In this document: positions 34,866 to 44,622 of the stretch, piece by piece
How the letters are laid out: each line of letters starts with the position of its first letter
Numbering within the stretch: the first letter of the stretch is position 1
Source of the DNA: Cyanidiococcus yangmingshanensis
Taxonomy: Eukaryota > Rhodophyta > Bangiophyceae > Cyanidiales > Cyanidiaceae
Assembly (NCBI GenBank): GCA_013995675.1
Contig: VWRR01000003.1
Coordinates: forward strand, 372,001-436,000
Reading direction: 5' to 3'
DNA: 64,000 nucleotides
Position numbers and translations under genes: made by a program
Notes under the pieces: generated by a model
Seen by the model: the letters and a program-made list of their open reading frames with translations, nothing else
What the model was told of the DNA's origin: nothing
Databases searched by the model: none

Positions 34866-36120
34866 TCATCCATATAGATCGCTTGATCGTGATGCCAACC
34901 AAAGAAACCAAAGACGTTGGTGCTTCGTGGAAGCGCGCAGGTTGGCTTGCGCTCCTCCTCTATCTGGTCTTGCTTCAGCTGGCAGCGCATGGTATTCGGT
35001 ATAAAGGACCACGTCGAGTGGAGTCTGTACGCTTGCCAAATGCAACGCCCAGACAATCGGTACAATCTGTTGATACCAACGATGTGGAAGGAGCGACCTC
35101 TTATCAGCGCCCCACTCATAGAGGTGAAAAGCGGCGCGCTCGTTTGTTGCAGCCTCAGGGTCGTCATCTACTGAGAGCGGCTTCAAATAATACTGGCACT
35201 CATCCTCATCATTCCGTTCCTGCTGCTCATCGATACCAAGCATCAACTGTCCAATAGCATCCATGACAGTCGATATGGTCTGAGCAAAAACGTTTCGATC
35301 GGCTGATTGTCGCTTCCTGAAACGCCTCGCAGAGGACTTGGCGTCTTGCTGTAGAGAGCGGACTTGTAGTGATGCCAGTACGAATTCGGGCTGCAATCTT
35401 CCTCTGTGAGTCTGGTGCAGCCACCAAAGGTGCCTCTACGCCATCAAGAGATGCAATTTGCCATAAAAAGGTATCGGGAATGCGTCCTAGGCAAGTATGA
35501 ATGCGCTTATGATACTTGCTATCTGGACGACTGCTTGCTTGACCGAGATCTATGACCACAAAAGCGCCGTCCCCGTAAACCGGATGTCTCTGCCGCTTTC
35601 TTCCCACGCGAGGGTTATGACCACGCCCGATGAGGCCCAAACGACGGTAAGTGTCCTCTTCCAGGTGCACCAGAAAACGTCCTCTGGAAGTCCATGGCGA
35701 GCAACCGGGACGACTTGAGTGCTAGCGCCGTCCAACGCTCTCGACGTTGAACCTGTGCTGCTTCGCTTGGTCTGATGGCCGCAGATGGAGCGTGTGACTC
35801 TTTGGGGATAATCTTGGGTATTTCGGGTCCTCGGTCATAATCTCTATCGAGTGGAAACTTTCTCAACAGGTCTGAGGGCGTGAGGTGACACTGCTGCGTC
35901 ACGAACGCGACTCGCTCCAACGTTGCTAGCTGCAGCCTTGATGGCTTGCTCCGTCGAGACGGTAACCTTGTCCTCCGAGGGCCACAAAACCAGAACGCCA
36001 ATGTAGGAGGCCAGCTCGATTTCATCGTAGAGCTTCTCCAAAGTCTCCAGATTCCGCACGGGCTTGCCATAGTTGCCACGTTGGCTGTGGCACTAGGTTG
36101 TGCTGCGGAAGCCACGCCAT
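34866..36120 (-). CDS. Rpp40-like RNase P/MRP subunit, frame-split
   Basis: Possibly the p40 protein subunit of RNase P/MRP, the tRNA and rRNA processing ribonucleoprotein. The central part SRGRFLVHLEEDTYRRLGL, followed by GRKR and, some 25 residues on, IDLGQASSRPDSKYHKRI, matches by eye the human RPP40 order of GKLILSLDKDTYEETGL, SGRK, a strand ending in IDL, and LDSKKYERI. The rest is too divergent to judge. The ATG at 36120 starts MAWLPQHNLVPQPTWQLW. The protein runs through four +1 changes: at about 36,040 (GGA GAC T TTG GAG), 35,885-35,935, about 35,677 (ATG GAC T TCC AGA) and about 35,396-35,400 (AAG A TTG CAG). Two of the four again have T after GAC. It is convergent with midasin and divergent from the next gene. 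Confidence 0.5.
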
Positions 36121-36465
36121 CGCTTCATCCGCAGACGCTTCCTCAGACACCTGCCTTGGCCTGTATGTCCGCAGCTATCAAACACTACGATTATTAGGAT
36201 TCCACTCTCCGCGACCCTAGTTATCACCAAAGAACCTGAAAACACTTCAAAAGTGTCACACGGAGAGGGCAACCTTGTCTTATAGACACGGGCTGGCTGG
36301 TCGTCGTGCCTTTCGAAACATCCTGGTGCGTTGGCGGAGCGAACGCGGAGACGCTGCAACAGCGGACAGACTTTCCCAGTGATTATTTTCGATTCTTATG
36401 CCTCTGGAGAAGATCTTGAGGTGAGTGATCAGAGCTAACCAGCAGAAGCGTGGTCCAGGACTTTT

Positions 36466-37129
36466 ATGCCAGGCGTGATCGCGAAACTCTTGCTCTTGTC
36501 GGTTTTGAAAAAAGCTGCAGTCTTTGCTGTAGCCAAGACTTATGGGTTTCCGCGCCTCTACCGCCGACTCATGGAATTGAATAGGAAAATCTTCCGGGAA
36601 AACCGAACGCAGCAAGTATGGTTACGAGCTCGCGTTCAGTGCTTGTTTCGTCTGCCACGAATCGTGGTCCAGCGTCTCCGCAAAAGACCAGAGCATGCAA
36701 GTCGCGCTGGCTTGCTCGTCTGTCTGACCACAACAGCCCCGGGTCACTTGCTCCGCCTGAAACCAGACTATCCAGAGCAAGGCACCCGTGTTGACGTCAG
36801 GATTGACGTAACGAGTCGCGCCCGCAGAGACAGCTGTGTACTGAGCCGCAGCGAGACTGTGCCAGGCCTCGTTTCGTCGCAAACTCGGTATCGACGCCAT
36901 GTCTTGGCACGGCTATGTCGAGCCGCTTGTTCTTGCTCGAGAGCCTCTGGTCGCTCTACTTATGCCATTGCAAACCAGTCGTGGGCGTATGGACCTGAGC
37001 AAGGCGATGCACTGGCAAGAGACATCGATGGACCGGTACGACCGCGTATATTCAGAGGACGACCGTTTACATCTCCAAGTAGCCGAGCGATTCCTTGGCG
37101 CCTTCGCCTTTCCCAAAGATGCGCGTTGA
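36466..37129 (+). CDS. Unrecognised protein with hydrophobic N-terminus
   Basis: I do not recognise this gene. The ATG at 36466 opens a basic, hydrophobic start (IAKLLLLSVLKKAAVFAVAK) that could be a membrane anchor or organelle presequence. That frame runs to 37167 without a stop, but parts of it look less protein-like than the +1 frame. At about 36,602-36,720 the +1 frame gives KYGYELAFSACFVCHESW, and at the end LSKAMHWQETSMDRYDRVYS and LQVAERFLGAFAFP to a stop at 37129. As with its neighbours I suspect several +1 changes. Its 3' end overlaps the 3' end of trpC by about 60 bp on the other strand. Confidence 0.4.
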
Positions 37130-38245
37130 GCTTAACGGACCAAACTTGGTACTTCCTTTGGATGTGAATGCCTTGAGCATCCCGTATGCCTCATTGAAAC
37201 TCGACTGATAGGCATTCGACGCAAATTTCGATCCCATCGCAGCTCGAATCAAAGTCTCGCCAACGAGGATCGAGGAGTATCCAGCATCACGCAAGCGCCA
37301 AGCATCCATAGCATCTTTGATTCCGCTCTCAGCAACAGCAACTACTTGCGGTGGGTACCGCTCGATCAACTGAAAACAGCGCTCCAGGTCGACCTGAAAC
37401 GTGCGTAGGTCTCGGGCGTTGGTTCCGATGATTTCAGCGCCAGCTGCCTTGGCTATCTCCAACTCTTCTTCATCGTGAATCTCCACCAAAGCCTCGAGAC
37501 CATGAAGATGAACAGCATCCAGTAGTTTGCGCAAACCAGTCTCGCCAAGGGCCGCCACGATAAGCAACACCGCAGCAGCGCCATGCTCCGCTGCCTCCGC
37601 CACCTGAATCTCGTCGATGATAAAGTCTTTGCGCAGCACTGGACACGGCCCCGGAAACTTGCCTCGAAACTTCTGCTGATGCTTCACGACCGTGCCCAGG
37701 TCTTCTATCGTTCCGTCAAAGGCTGCGTCGGTCAGCACGGAGATGGCGGCTGCACCCCCTTTGTAGTAGAGGTCGCTCAGCTGTCGGACGTCGGGAATCT
37801 CGGCAATGAGTCCAGCACTTGGAGACCGACGTTTGATTTCCGCAATCACGGATATGCTTCCTTTCGGTTTCCGTATAGCTTTGCTGAACTGCCGCGACTG
37901 AGGGAGCTTCCCATCGGCAGCAGCCTCGAGTCGGCGCTGTAGTGGGTGTTGCGCCCCCGCCTGTGCCACCTCAGCCTTTAACCGAGCAACCTCCTCTTCC
38001 TTCCTTCGAAGAATTTCTTTCAGAACATCTGGGACGCTTCCGTAGTCGATCTGCGCTTGAGCAGCGGCCTGTATAGAACGCAGGGCCACCCTCGTCGCAC
38101 GAGCAGCACCAGAAGCAGCAGGGCCGTTCCGAGCAGGACTCTCGCCTCTGCGCTGAGAACACCAAGAGGTGCCCCGTATCCAAGTTTTGTGTCCAATGGA
38201 GCTATAGACACAAAATGCTGTTGAATTCTTTCGCATGCTTACCAT
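37067..38245 (-). CDS. trpC: Indole-3-glycerol-phosphate synthase, plastid type
   Basis: Closes the indole ring in tryptophan synthesis: CdRP to indole-3-glycerol phosphate plus CO2 and water. The (beta/alpha)8 barrel is complete: ISVIAEIKRRSPSAGLI with the catalytic Lys, GGAAAISVLTD, CPVLRKDFIIDEIQV, AAVLLIVAAL, LVEIHDEEELEIA, IIGTNARDLRTF, VAVAESGI and SSILVGETLIRA. Upstream lies VLKEILRRKEEEVARLKAEV, the usual N-terminal helix. The start is taken at the ATG at 38245 (or 38236), giving about 80 Ser/Arg/Ala-rich residues fitting a plastid transit peptide. The longer frame to 38389 begins with GTG. It is a stand-alone enzyme, not fused to PRAI or glutamine amidotransferase. The C-terminus has about 30 residues beyond the barrel, overlapping the opposite gene. 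Confidence 0.92.
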   Translation of the reverse strand: MVSMRKNSTAFCVYSSIGHKTWIRGTSWCSQRRGESPARNGPAASGAARATRVALRSIQAAAQAQIDYGSVPDVLKEILRRKEEEVARLKAEVAQAGAQHPLQRRLEAAADGKLPQSRQFSKAIRKPKGSISVIAEIKRRSPSAGLIAEIPDVRQLSDLYYKGGAAAISVLTDAAFDGTIEDLGTVVKHQQKFRGKFPGPCPVLRKDFIIDEIQVAEAAEHGAAAVLLIVAALGETGLRKLLDAVHLHGLEALVEIHDEEELEIAKAAGAEIIGTNARDLRTFQVDLERCFQLIERYPPQVVAVAESGIKDAMDAWRLRDAGYSSILVGETLIRAAMGSKFASNAYQSSFNEAYGMLKAFTSKGSTKFGPLSSTRIFGKGEGAKESLGYLEM

Positions 38246-38968
38246 CACGAGTGAGGTCGTCGCGAGAAACTTCACTTGGCGAACAGAGTTTTGCAAAGGC
38301 ACAGGTCGCCGGTGGCCAGTTGGCGTCGAGCGCCTCCTTGTGGATGCTCCGCGAAAAACGGCGAGATGCGCGATGCCAAACGGATCCACTCAAGTGGCTT
38401 CAGGGTAACTCATCTGTAAAAGGCTCTTTTCTTCTGGATCTTTTGATCATTTGTGACGAAAACGCTTGCTCAAGATCAAGTTCAGTGTCCCGTCTCTTCT
38501 GGAGGTACCGGTTGCTGAACAAGAGGTTTTGGACCAACTCAGTTGCGAGTGTCTCGTTCGTTTCTGGAACGCTTAGTTTTGTATCACTGATACCACTGGT
38601 CACAAAGAAAAAGCGTTTTGAAGGCAAACCAGGGCAAGTTGAGGCGTCTGCGCCTTTTCATCAGGGCTTTTCAGTGGCCTGCAAGTGGCCATGGACGTTG
38701 TCCAAGACGGAGCATACGGACGAGTGACGCTTGTTCGGGTCGCCCTAGGGAGACGCACTTGGCCGCCAGCGTGAGAAGGCAGCACAAAAGGCCCGGGCAC
38801 TTGTTCGAGGAGTTGCAGCTCGTTTTGTGGCGATCGGGGGGATTCTCGCGCCTCCGCGGTGAACACTCTGCTTGCCGGAACCGATTTGGTTGGCGAAGGC
38901 CTCGAAACGGTGACGACGACTACACAGACAAAACCGCGATTCGGCTTCGGAGGCAGTGTTCGAGCCTT
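38246..38968. other. Bidirectional promoter region of trpC and TRM5
   Basis: A divergent spacer. The TRM5 frame stays open upstream to 38618 but has no ATG, so I leave that part non-coding; it could be a presequence if an upstream exon exists. Confidence 0.4.
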
Positions 38969-40486
38969 ATGAGCACCACTACGTCTTGCGAAAACGGCAT
39001 ATGTGAGTTCCGTTCTGGTGTTTCGGCGGATATTCGGGAACGATTTCGACAAGAGTGGGTGGTCTACGCCTTGCGCGTCTCGCTAACCGAAGTGGCGTCA
39101 CTGCGTCGAGCGTTGGCCTCTCGGCATCTGCTTCGACTGCCTCGGAAACCGAGTGTTGTGAGGCCTTGGACTCAGTCGGTGCTGGCGAGCGAGAGCGCCT
39201 TGTTTTGTTGCGATATCTTGCCGAGAATCAGCCGTCAGTTCATACGATCCCCGAGGACAGCAATCTCTCTGCAGCGTATGTGTCCAAGGATCCAGTGGCA
39301 TTGGTTCAAATGCTTCGTGAGGAGCTTTGCGAGCCGCCTGGGAAGCGAAATCCCCGAGAGACTATCTCGAGCGCTGACAACGTCACTGCTTAGCACGTAC
39401 AGGCTCCAGCTGGACTACGATTATTTTGGTCATTCTTATATTCTTAGACAGCTATTACCATCGTCTGTGCCGGCTCCCAAATCGTTCGAAACGATTGGAC
39501 ATGTCTTGCACCTGAATCTGCGGGATGTGCATAGGCCGTATCGTCAGCTTATTGGGGAGGTACTACGGGAGAAAATCCCTGGTGTAGAGCTTGTCGTGAA
39601 CAAGGCCGCAAACGTTGGTGGAACTTTTCGTACCTTTGCGATCGAGGTGCTCGCTGCCGTCCCAAACTATCGGACGCAAGTCAGTCTGCGAGAAAATGGA
39701 TGCTTGTTTCACTTGGACATCAGTCGAGTCTACTGGAATTCGCGCCTTGAGACCGAACATCGTCGCTTGATCGATACCATCACCGCTCGTCACAGCGACT
39801 TTGTGGCCGCAAAGGTACAGAAACATCCAACAGCACCATCGATGCCTCTTGCGGATGTCGTTATTGTGGACGCCTTTGCTGGAGTTGGGCCTTTTTCGAT
39901 TCCATTAGCGAAGCGGGGGTTTTCGGTCTATGCAAACGATCTGAACCCTGATGCCATCTCCTATTTGGAACAGAATATTGCTGCGAATAACCTGGTCCGT
40001 GCACGTTGTCAAACCTCATGTATGGACGCACGTGCTTTTCTTGAAGACGTCATCCAAAAAAAGCATCTCCCAGTGCAGCATATCATTATGAACCTACCTG
40101 CTGACGCTGTTTCCTTTCTGGATGTTTTGGTTGGGCATATAGCACCCCATAAGCCACTTCCATTTGTGTATTGCTACTGCTTTGGTCGTGGCGAAGACGC
40201 TCAAGATGAAATTATCGAAAGAATTACGCAAATCCTGGATGATGCATGGCAGAGGCAACGAAAGGGAGCAATCCATCCATTCAAAGCTTTCGCAGAGGTT
40301 AGTACTGAGGCCCCAGGCACGCTGTCCGATGCCAAGCGATATCGACCTGAGCCTTTTCGTTTCGACTCTGAGAAAGATCAACTCCGCATTCGTTGTGTGC
40401 GACATGTCGCTCCTGAAAAGTTTATGTTCTGCGTCGAGTTTCAGTTTCCAGAACGCCTCGCAAGGTCGAAGACTGCCTTCTCTTAA
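38969..40486 (+). CDS. TRM5: tRNA (guanine37-N1)-methyltransferase Trm5
   Basis: Transfers methyl from AdoMet to N1 of G37 in tRNA, which prevents frameshifting on the ribosome. The ATG at 38969 starts MSTTTSCENG, followed by the N-terminal D1 pattern EWVVYALRVSLTEVASLRRA. The D2/D3 part has LDYDYFGHSYILRQLLP, IGHVLHLNLRD, VVNKAANVGGTFRTFAIEVL and FHLDISRVYWNSRLETEHRR. The AdoMet site is VDAFAGVGPFSIPLAKRG with YANDLNPDAISYLEQN, and the NLPADAVSFLD loop matches the catalytic NLP motif. The frame is open throughout. However, between about 39,165 and 39,385 the frame one base earlier reads more naturally (GERERLVLLRYLAENQPS) and would need a +2 (or -1) change followed by a +1 change (GCT GAC A ACG). 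I think two compensating shifts exist here. Confidence 0.9.
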   Translation: MSTTTSCENGICEFRSGVSADIRERFRQEWVVYALRVSLTEVASLRRALASRHLLRLPRKPSVVRPWTQSVLASESALFCCDILPRISRQFIRSPRTAISLQRMCPRIQWHWFKCFVRSFASRLGSEIPERLSRALTTSLLSTYRLQLDYDYFGHSYILRQLLPSSVPAPKSFETIGHVLHLNLRDVHRPYRQLIGEVLREKIPGVELVVNKAANVGGTFRTFAIEVLAAVPNYRTQVSLRENGCLFHLDISRVYWNSRLETEHRRLIDTITARHSDFVAAKVQKHPTAPSMPLADVVIVDAFAGVGPFSIPLAKRGFSVYANDLNPDAISYLEQNIAANNLVRARCQTSCMDARAFLEDVIQKKHLPVQHIIMNLPADAVSFLDVLVGHIAPHKPLPFVYCYCFGRGEDAQDEIIERITQILDDAWQRQRKGAIHPFKAFAEVSTEAPGTLSDAKRYRPEPFRFDSEKDQLRIRCVRHVAPEKFMFCVEFQFPERLARSKTAFS

Positions 40487-40976
40487 TGGCAGGAAAAGCA
40501 GTCGCAAAATGTTTTGGCGCTGGCCGTGAAAGCTAAATAAAACGTTCGCATCGTCGTTTGTAGCTCTGACTGGCACTTTCTGCGGGAAGAGGCAGCCCTT
40601 GAATCTGGTCGTCCCGTTCTTTTGACAAAACCTTCCAGACCGGAGAAAGCAAAGCGACATTGCTATCGTCTTTTTGCAGCGAAAAAGTGTTTGCCACCGC
40701 GCGAACTGCTCGGTCTTCGAACGTCGTCTTAACCTGGCGCACCGCTTCAGTTTCGGTGCTGATTCATGTCAGCGAGGCAAAGGTGCTGCAGAGGTTCCAC
40801 GCACTCTCCATTCGACACTCGTCAACGATTTGGTCACTTTGACTCTTAAAAGTGCTTAGACGACTTATCGGCGGTATTGGTGGTTTGAGTACCCGCGGCG
40901 CCAGGTGCCGTGCTCGCTGAGCCCGCGTTGCCTTGGCCCGAAACCCGACCCTCGTTTTGATTCCTCACTCTGTTTG
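40487..40976. other. Spacer, TRM5 to kinesin-like gene
   Basis: About 490 bp with no supported gene. The kinesin-like frame stays open upstream to 40905 but without an ATG. Confidence 0.35.
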
Positions 40977-42098
40977 ATGACACACGCGGGACGCGACCGT
41001 GACTGGTTGAAGCCAGCGTTGCCGGTCGGTGTGGCGCTCTGTGGTAGACCACTCCTGGACGGAGAACGACTTTCTCGAAGCGCTCTGTTTTTGGGAAGCG
41101 AAGACGCCGTCTACACTTGCGATGGGGACTCGAGCTCAGTGATGGACCATCTCTCTGGATACAGGATCGAGTTTGACGGAGCTTTCGTGCTTGGTTATCA
41201 AGACAGTCCGAGCCAACTCTATTTCGATGCCGCTTTTCGGAGCAGCATCACAAGTCCGCACAAGGCTGAGGGCGCCGCCCATAACAGTGTTTGGTCTATT
41301 CAGGATGCCATTCTGGCGGCAATTGAGGGTCTTACCGATGTCTGCATATTCACCTACGGGGGCAATGGGACTGGCAAGACGTACCTGCTTAGACGGCTTA
41401 TGCTGCTGGCTGCACAGGATATCCAACGACAAGCGCTCTCCTCTCAAGCGGTCATCTCCCTGCACGCAACGGATTACTCGTATGAAGACGAAGATATTGA
41501 AGTGGCACGCTCATTCTATGCATCCGACTGCGTCGAGGCTGACCAACTGCCGAGTCTTCTTTGGAGCGAATTTCGTCGAAGGGAGCAGTACGAAGCGGCA
41601 GGAAACTCATCGCACCAAGTTTGGCGTCTAGTCCTCGAAAGTGGAACGAGAATCACCTTCGCAGATACGCAAGGAGCTTCCCGAATTGTGCCTGATGGTG
41701 GCGTCTGCAGGCCAGACCTGACGATATTCTCTTTCGAGCAAGCTGTTATGCACGCTGTTGAGCACGCCGAATGCACAGAGTTTACCAGATCCATCGCAGC
41801 AGGTTTGGGCGGCAACGCTATTGGTATCGCGCTGTGCTGTTTTGGGCAGACTGCTTTTCACCGTTTCCACGAAAATGCTCGCACTTTCGGGATCGCTCAA
41901 GGCCTCATGCGACTCATCAATCGAATTCCGGTCGAGCCGCCACTGGAACGCAAGCAAGTTGCAATGGAGGGTTGCTCGGCGACAGAGTCCCCACAAAACA
42001 TCTCCCTTTTGGCGGAGTTGTCTGCTCTCCAACAAAAAGCGATCCAAGACCGATCGAGCCAAGGGATGTCACAGCCTAGTATAACATTTTATGACTGA
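40977..42098 (+). CDS. Degenerate kinesin-like motor protein
   Basis: A short (about 374 residue) protein that keeps the order of kinesin motor motifs but not their standard sequence. The P-loop block is DVCIFTYGGNGTGKTYLL, compared with kinesin FAYGQTGSGKT. The switch II position reads ITFADTQGASR instead of LVDLAGSER. Near the end AAGLGGNAIGIALCCF followed by FHENARTFGIAQGLMRLIN corresponds to the SLGGNSKT strand and the RFA-x-RAK-x-IKN helix. No long coiled coil follows. The ATG at 40977 is the first in frame. It may bind ATP, but loss of the NxxSSRSH box suggests it is not a normal microtubule motor. Alternatives are a kinesin-related regulator or a decaying motor; the frame is intact, which favours function. 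Confidence 0.65.
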   Translation: MTHAGRDRDWLKPALPVGVALCGRPLLDGERLSRSALFLGSEDAVYTCDGDSSSVMDHLSGYRIEFDGAFVLGYQDSPSQLYFDAAFRSSITSPHKAEGAAHNSVWSIQDAILAAIEGLTDVCIFTYGGNGTGKTYLLRRLMLLAAQDIQRQALSSQAVISLHATDYSYEDEDIEVARSFYASDCVEADQLPSLLWSEFRRREQYEAAGNSSHQVWRLVLESGTRITFADTQGASRIVPDGGVCRPDLTIFSFEQAVMHAVEHAECTEFTRSIAAGLGGNAIGIALCCFGQTAFHRFHENARTFGIAQGLMRLINRIPVEPPLERKQVAMEGCSATESPQNISLLAELSALQQKAIQDRSSQGMSQPSITFYD

Positions 42099-42127
42099 AA
42101 ACTGGTAGAGAACGCACCTTTGGGGGC

Positions 42128-42376
42128 ATGCGTCCAATCAACTTTTCAGTGTCTGCCTCGCAAAAAGCGAGAGCTCTTTCATGCAGATTCGACAGCTTTG
42201 AAGCAGCAGAAAAAGACAAGCCATGCTCTCCAATACGAGTTGTGCATGTTCTGGCGACGCCACGCGAGCAACTTGAGCGAATCAATGGGTTGCCAAAGAA
42301 CCTGTCGAAGCGGGTGTTTCCCACCCCTTATGACCATAAAACCTCGTGGTATCGCCCTCACTACCTCCTGATGTAG
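42128..42376 (+). CDS. Small unknown protein (82 aa)
   Basis: The ATG at 42128 gives an 82-residue basic protein that I do not recognise. It is rich in Arg, Pro and aromatic residues at the end (PTPYDHKTSWYRPHYLLM), a composition seen in small organelle-complex subunits. It lies 30 bp after the kinesin-like gene and overlaps, tail to tail, a short ORF on the other strand. Confidence 0.4.
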   Translation: MRPINFSVSASQKARALSCRFDSFEAAEKDKPCSPIRVVHVLATPREQLERINGLPKNLSKRVFPTPYDHKTSWYRPHYLLM

Positions 42377-42513
42377 CCACCGCTCTCTAGGATCCAGGGG
42401 ATTCTCCCGAGCACCGTGAGCGCATTCAGGCGCAGAAACGCTCCCAACGATTCAGCTTGATCCATCTGCTCAGAGAAGATCGGCCACTCATCAAATGACA
42501 CAGAGCCATCCAT
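42361..42513 (-). CDS. Very small ORF (50 aa) downstream of prohibitin
   Basis: The ATG at 42513 gives MDGSVSFDEWPIFSEQMDQA and an amphipathic end (LGAFLRLNALTVLGRIPWIL). The frame is open upstream into the prohibitin stop region without another ATG. It shares 16 bp with the 3' end of the plus-strand small ORF. Unrecognised; it could be chance. Confidence 0.25.
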   Translation of the reverse strand: MDGSVSFDEWPIFSEQMDQAESLGAFLRLNALTVLGRIPWILESGGYIRR

Positions 42514-42545
42514 GCAAAGCAGGCCAATCTTCGAGTCGTGGAGCA

Positions 42546-43400
42546 CTACAAACCGGGATTCAGTAAGATGTTTGTTCCATGCGCCGAAGGGAGATAAATG
42601 ACGTTTGGGGCTTTGGAGAGGGTCTCAGCGATCTCACGAGCTGCCTCAATACGGCGCAATTGAATGAAACCTGCACCGCTCTCAAGCAGTGCCTGACTAA
42701 CAAGAGCCGCTGCCTCCGACTCACCTTCGGCTCGCGTGATTGCCGCCTGTCTTTCCTGTTCTGCGATAGCTACGATGTACCGACTGCGTTCAGCTTCCTG
42801 TTGAGCGACTTGCTTCTGCTCAATCGCTTGAGCGAACTCTCGTCCGAAAGTCAGATGCGTCATTGACACATCGTCTAGTTCTATGTCGAAGGCTCTCGCT
42901 CGCGCCGTGAGCGTCTCCCGGATTTGGCGACTCACTTTCTCACGTTGCGTGAGCAACTGCTCTGCATTGTATTGAGCGACGATCGCTTTCAGAACCTCGT
43001 TACCGATCGAGGGGAGCACTCTTTCATCGTAGTCAACACCTAAGCGAGAATATATCCGAGGCAACTGCTGCTTGTCGGGTTTGCTCAATACGCGTAGCGT
43101 CAGGTTCACCATCTGCAAGTCTTTGGTTCCGGTCACCGAGGATATCGTCCGCGGTCGAGTGCGCACATCATAGATGATCGGCTTCTGCACCCAGGGAATA
43201 CGCAGATGTGTCCCTTCCCCGACAACGCGTTGCTCAACCCCTGTAAAACGATTGAAAATGACAGCGCGATGACCACCCTCAACCGTGTACAGCGATGTCT
43301 GCAACAGACTGCCAATCACACCGAGCGCGATGGAGTACTTCGCCGCCGTGTTCAACGTTTTGGCCAGTTTTGCTGCTGCCTCCTTCCCGGATACGCTCAT
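42546..43400 (-). CDS. PHB2: Prohibitin 2 (mitochondrial)
   Basis: A ring-forming scaffold protein of the mitochondrial inner membrane that pairs with prohibitin 1. The ATG at 43400 gives 284 residues, the normal size. A single hydrophobic N-terminal segment ([19 protein letters not shown]) is followed by the SPFH core: [78 protein letters not shown]. Then a coiled coil ([20 protein letters not shown]) and the C-terminal IRRIEAA-type helix. The tyrosine after SL and the VEGGHR context favour the type II (PHB2) paralogue over PHB1. The frame is fully intact. The inverted repeat copy begins 187 bp upstream of its start. Confidence 0.95.
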   Translation of the reverse strand: MSVSGKEAAAKLAKTLNTAAKYSIALGVIGSLLQTSLYTVEGGHRAVIFNRFTGVEQRVVGEGTHLRIPWVQKPIIYDVRTRPRTISSVTGTKDLQMVNLTLRVLSKPDKQQLPRIYSRLGVDYDERVLPSIGNEVLKAIVAQYNAEQLLTQREKVSRQIRETLTARARAFDIELDDVSMTHLTFGREFAQAIEQKQVAQQEAERSRYIVAIAEQERQAAITRAEGESEAAALVSQALLESGAGFIQLRRIEAAREIAETLSKAPNVIYLPSAHGTNILLNPGL

Positions 43401-43586
43401 GGATGGTAAAAATTGCGAGAGCTGCTGCTAAGTAAAGGCCAGTTTCCCAGGGAACACAACGGTATTGTGACCGCTGAGTAACTGAAACCGCGCGGCGCGA
43501 CGAGGGTGCATTGGACATTCGGCTCGACGTCCAGCCGCGTTGCTGTCCCGCATGACTCGCTCCGGATCAGCACCATCATGTTGCTC

Positions 43587-44622
43587 TCTTGGCGACATAC
43601 GTAACAAATATCCATCATCCCGCCTGATCCCGAAATGGATAGCACCGGGAGAATGACTCTGCAAGCTGGGGGATGCGTTTGGTACTTGCCCACCAACACC
43701 AGACAGTAAAGAACAGAACAGAGTCTCAGGGGACGCAACAGCAACACCTGTTTATGCCTCTATCCAAGCGGCGTCCACTCCTTCGGCGATCATGGAAACG
43801 CTCGAGACGATGAAGAGCATGCCGTATACGACTGGCTCCGTGCTGGTATGCGCGCGTCTCATGCCCGAAAGGTTTTTCATGCCCGGTCCAGATACCAGAC
43901 TGAGTGCGAGACCATATCGATCTGGAAGGGATCAGCTGGAACTCGTTCCGAATGGCGACTTGTGGCGAAGAGAATCCCCCTTGTCGCCGCAGTCACGTGG
44001 TCGATTCTGGCGTCCCCTCTGGTCCTGGGAAGCGTGCTCTCCACGACCGACTCGCTAGAGCGCAGCGCCGGACTCGAATGCATCACTGGCGCTCTTTCGA
44101 CGGAGTACTCGTCCAGATCTGTTTTCTTGTCCGCGCGTATCCGCGTATCGACTTGGCTTGCATATGCAGAGAACGTCGATGCGCTCGAACGAGAGCCTGC
44201 TGGACTGGCATGAGCGAACGAGAGCTTCTTGTTGCTTTCGGCGAAACGATGGTTCTCTGGATCTGGGGCGGCGACGAAGCCAGGTTGCCGATAGCCTCAT
44301 GATTTTCGTTCACGTGCTGTTCATTGTAGCAGACGGGCTGTCGATATGTTGCATGCGATCGTGTTCTCAAGTGATCTGAGCGCCTGATGAGTGCTTGGGC
44401 CTCTTTTCGGAATTCCGAAAACCATCGCCATGACTGGGAGGCTCGGCTCGCGCGTGTGGCTCCTCGAGCAGCCTCGGAATGGGTCTTCAGTATCACCACA
44501 TACCAACAGGTGGCAGGTTTATCGCGTGCTCTGTATGCATTGAGTGTTTTCTATCTATCATCCTGGGGACTCGACACATTACTAGTGTTTTTGGAGCCTG
44601 AAACGCCTATTATCGGAGAAGC
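43587..44622 (+). repeat. Inverted duplication, left copy (1,036 bp)
   Basis: This segment recurs in reverse at 56937-57972. I count 12 substitutions (nine transitions, three transversions) and no indel, about 98.8% identity. All three frames hold long open stretches, including a membrane-like stretch at 44,297-44,370. The substitutions fall on all codon positions in every frame, so none is clearly under purifying selection. I see no terminal inverted repeats, transposase or target duplication; left and right edges are sharp. Confidence 0.95.

Noticed and set aside
38969-39400. Reading Trm5 only in its continuous frame
   Set aside because: I kept it as the CDS because it is open, but the middle (39,165-39,385) looks less like protein than the neighbouring frame; recorded as probable compensating changes instead of a firm claim.
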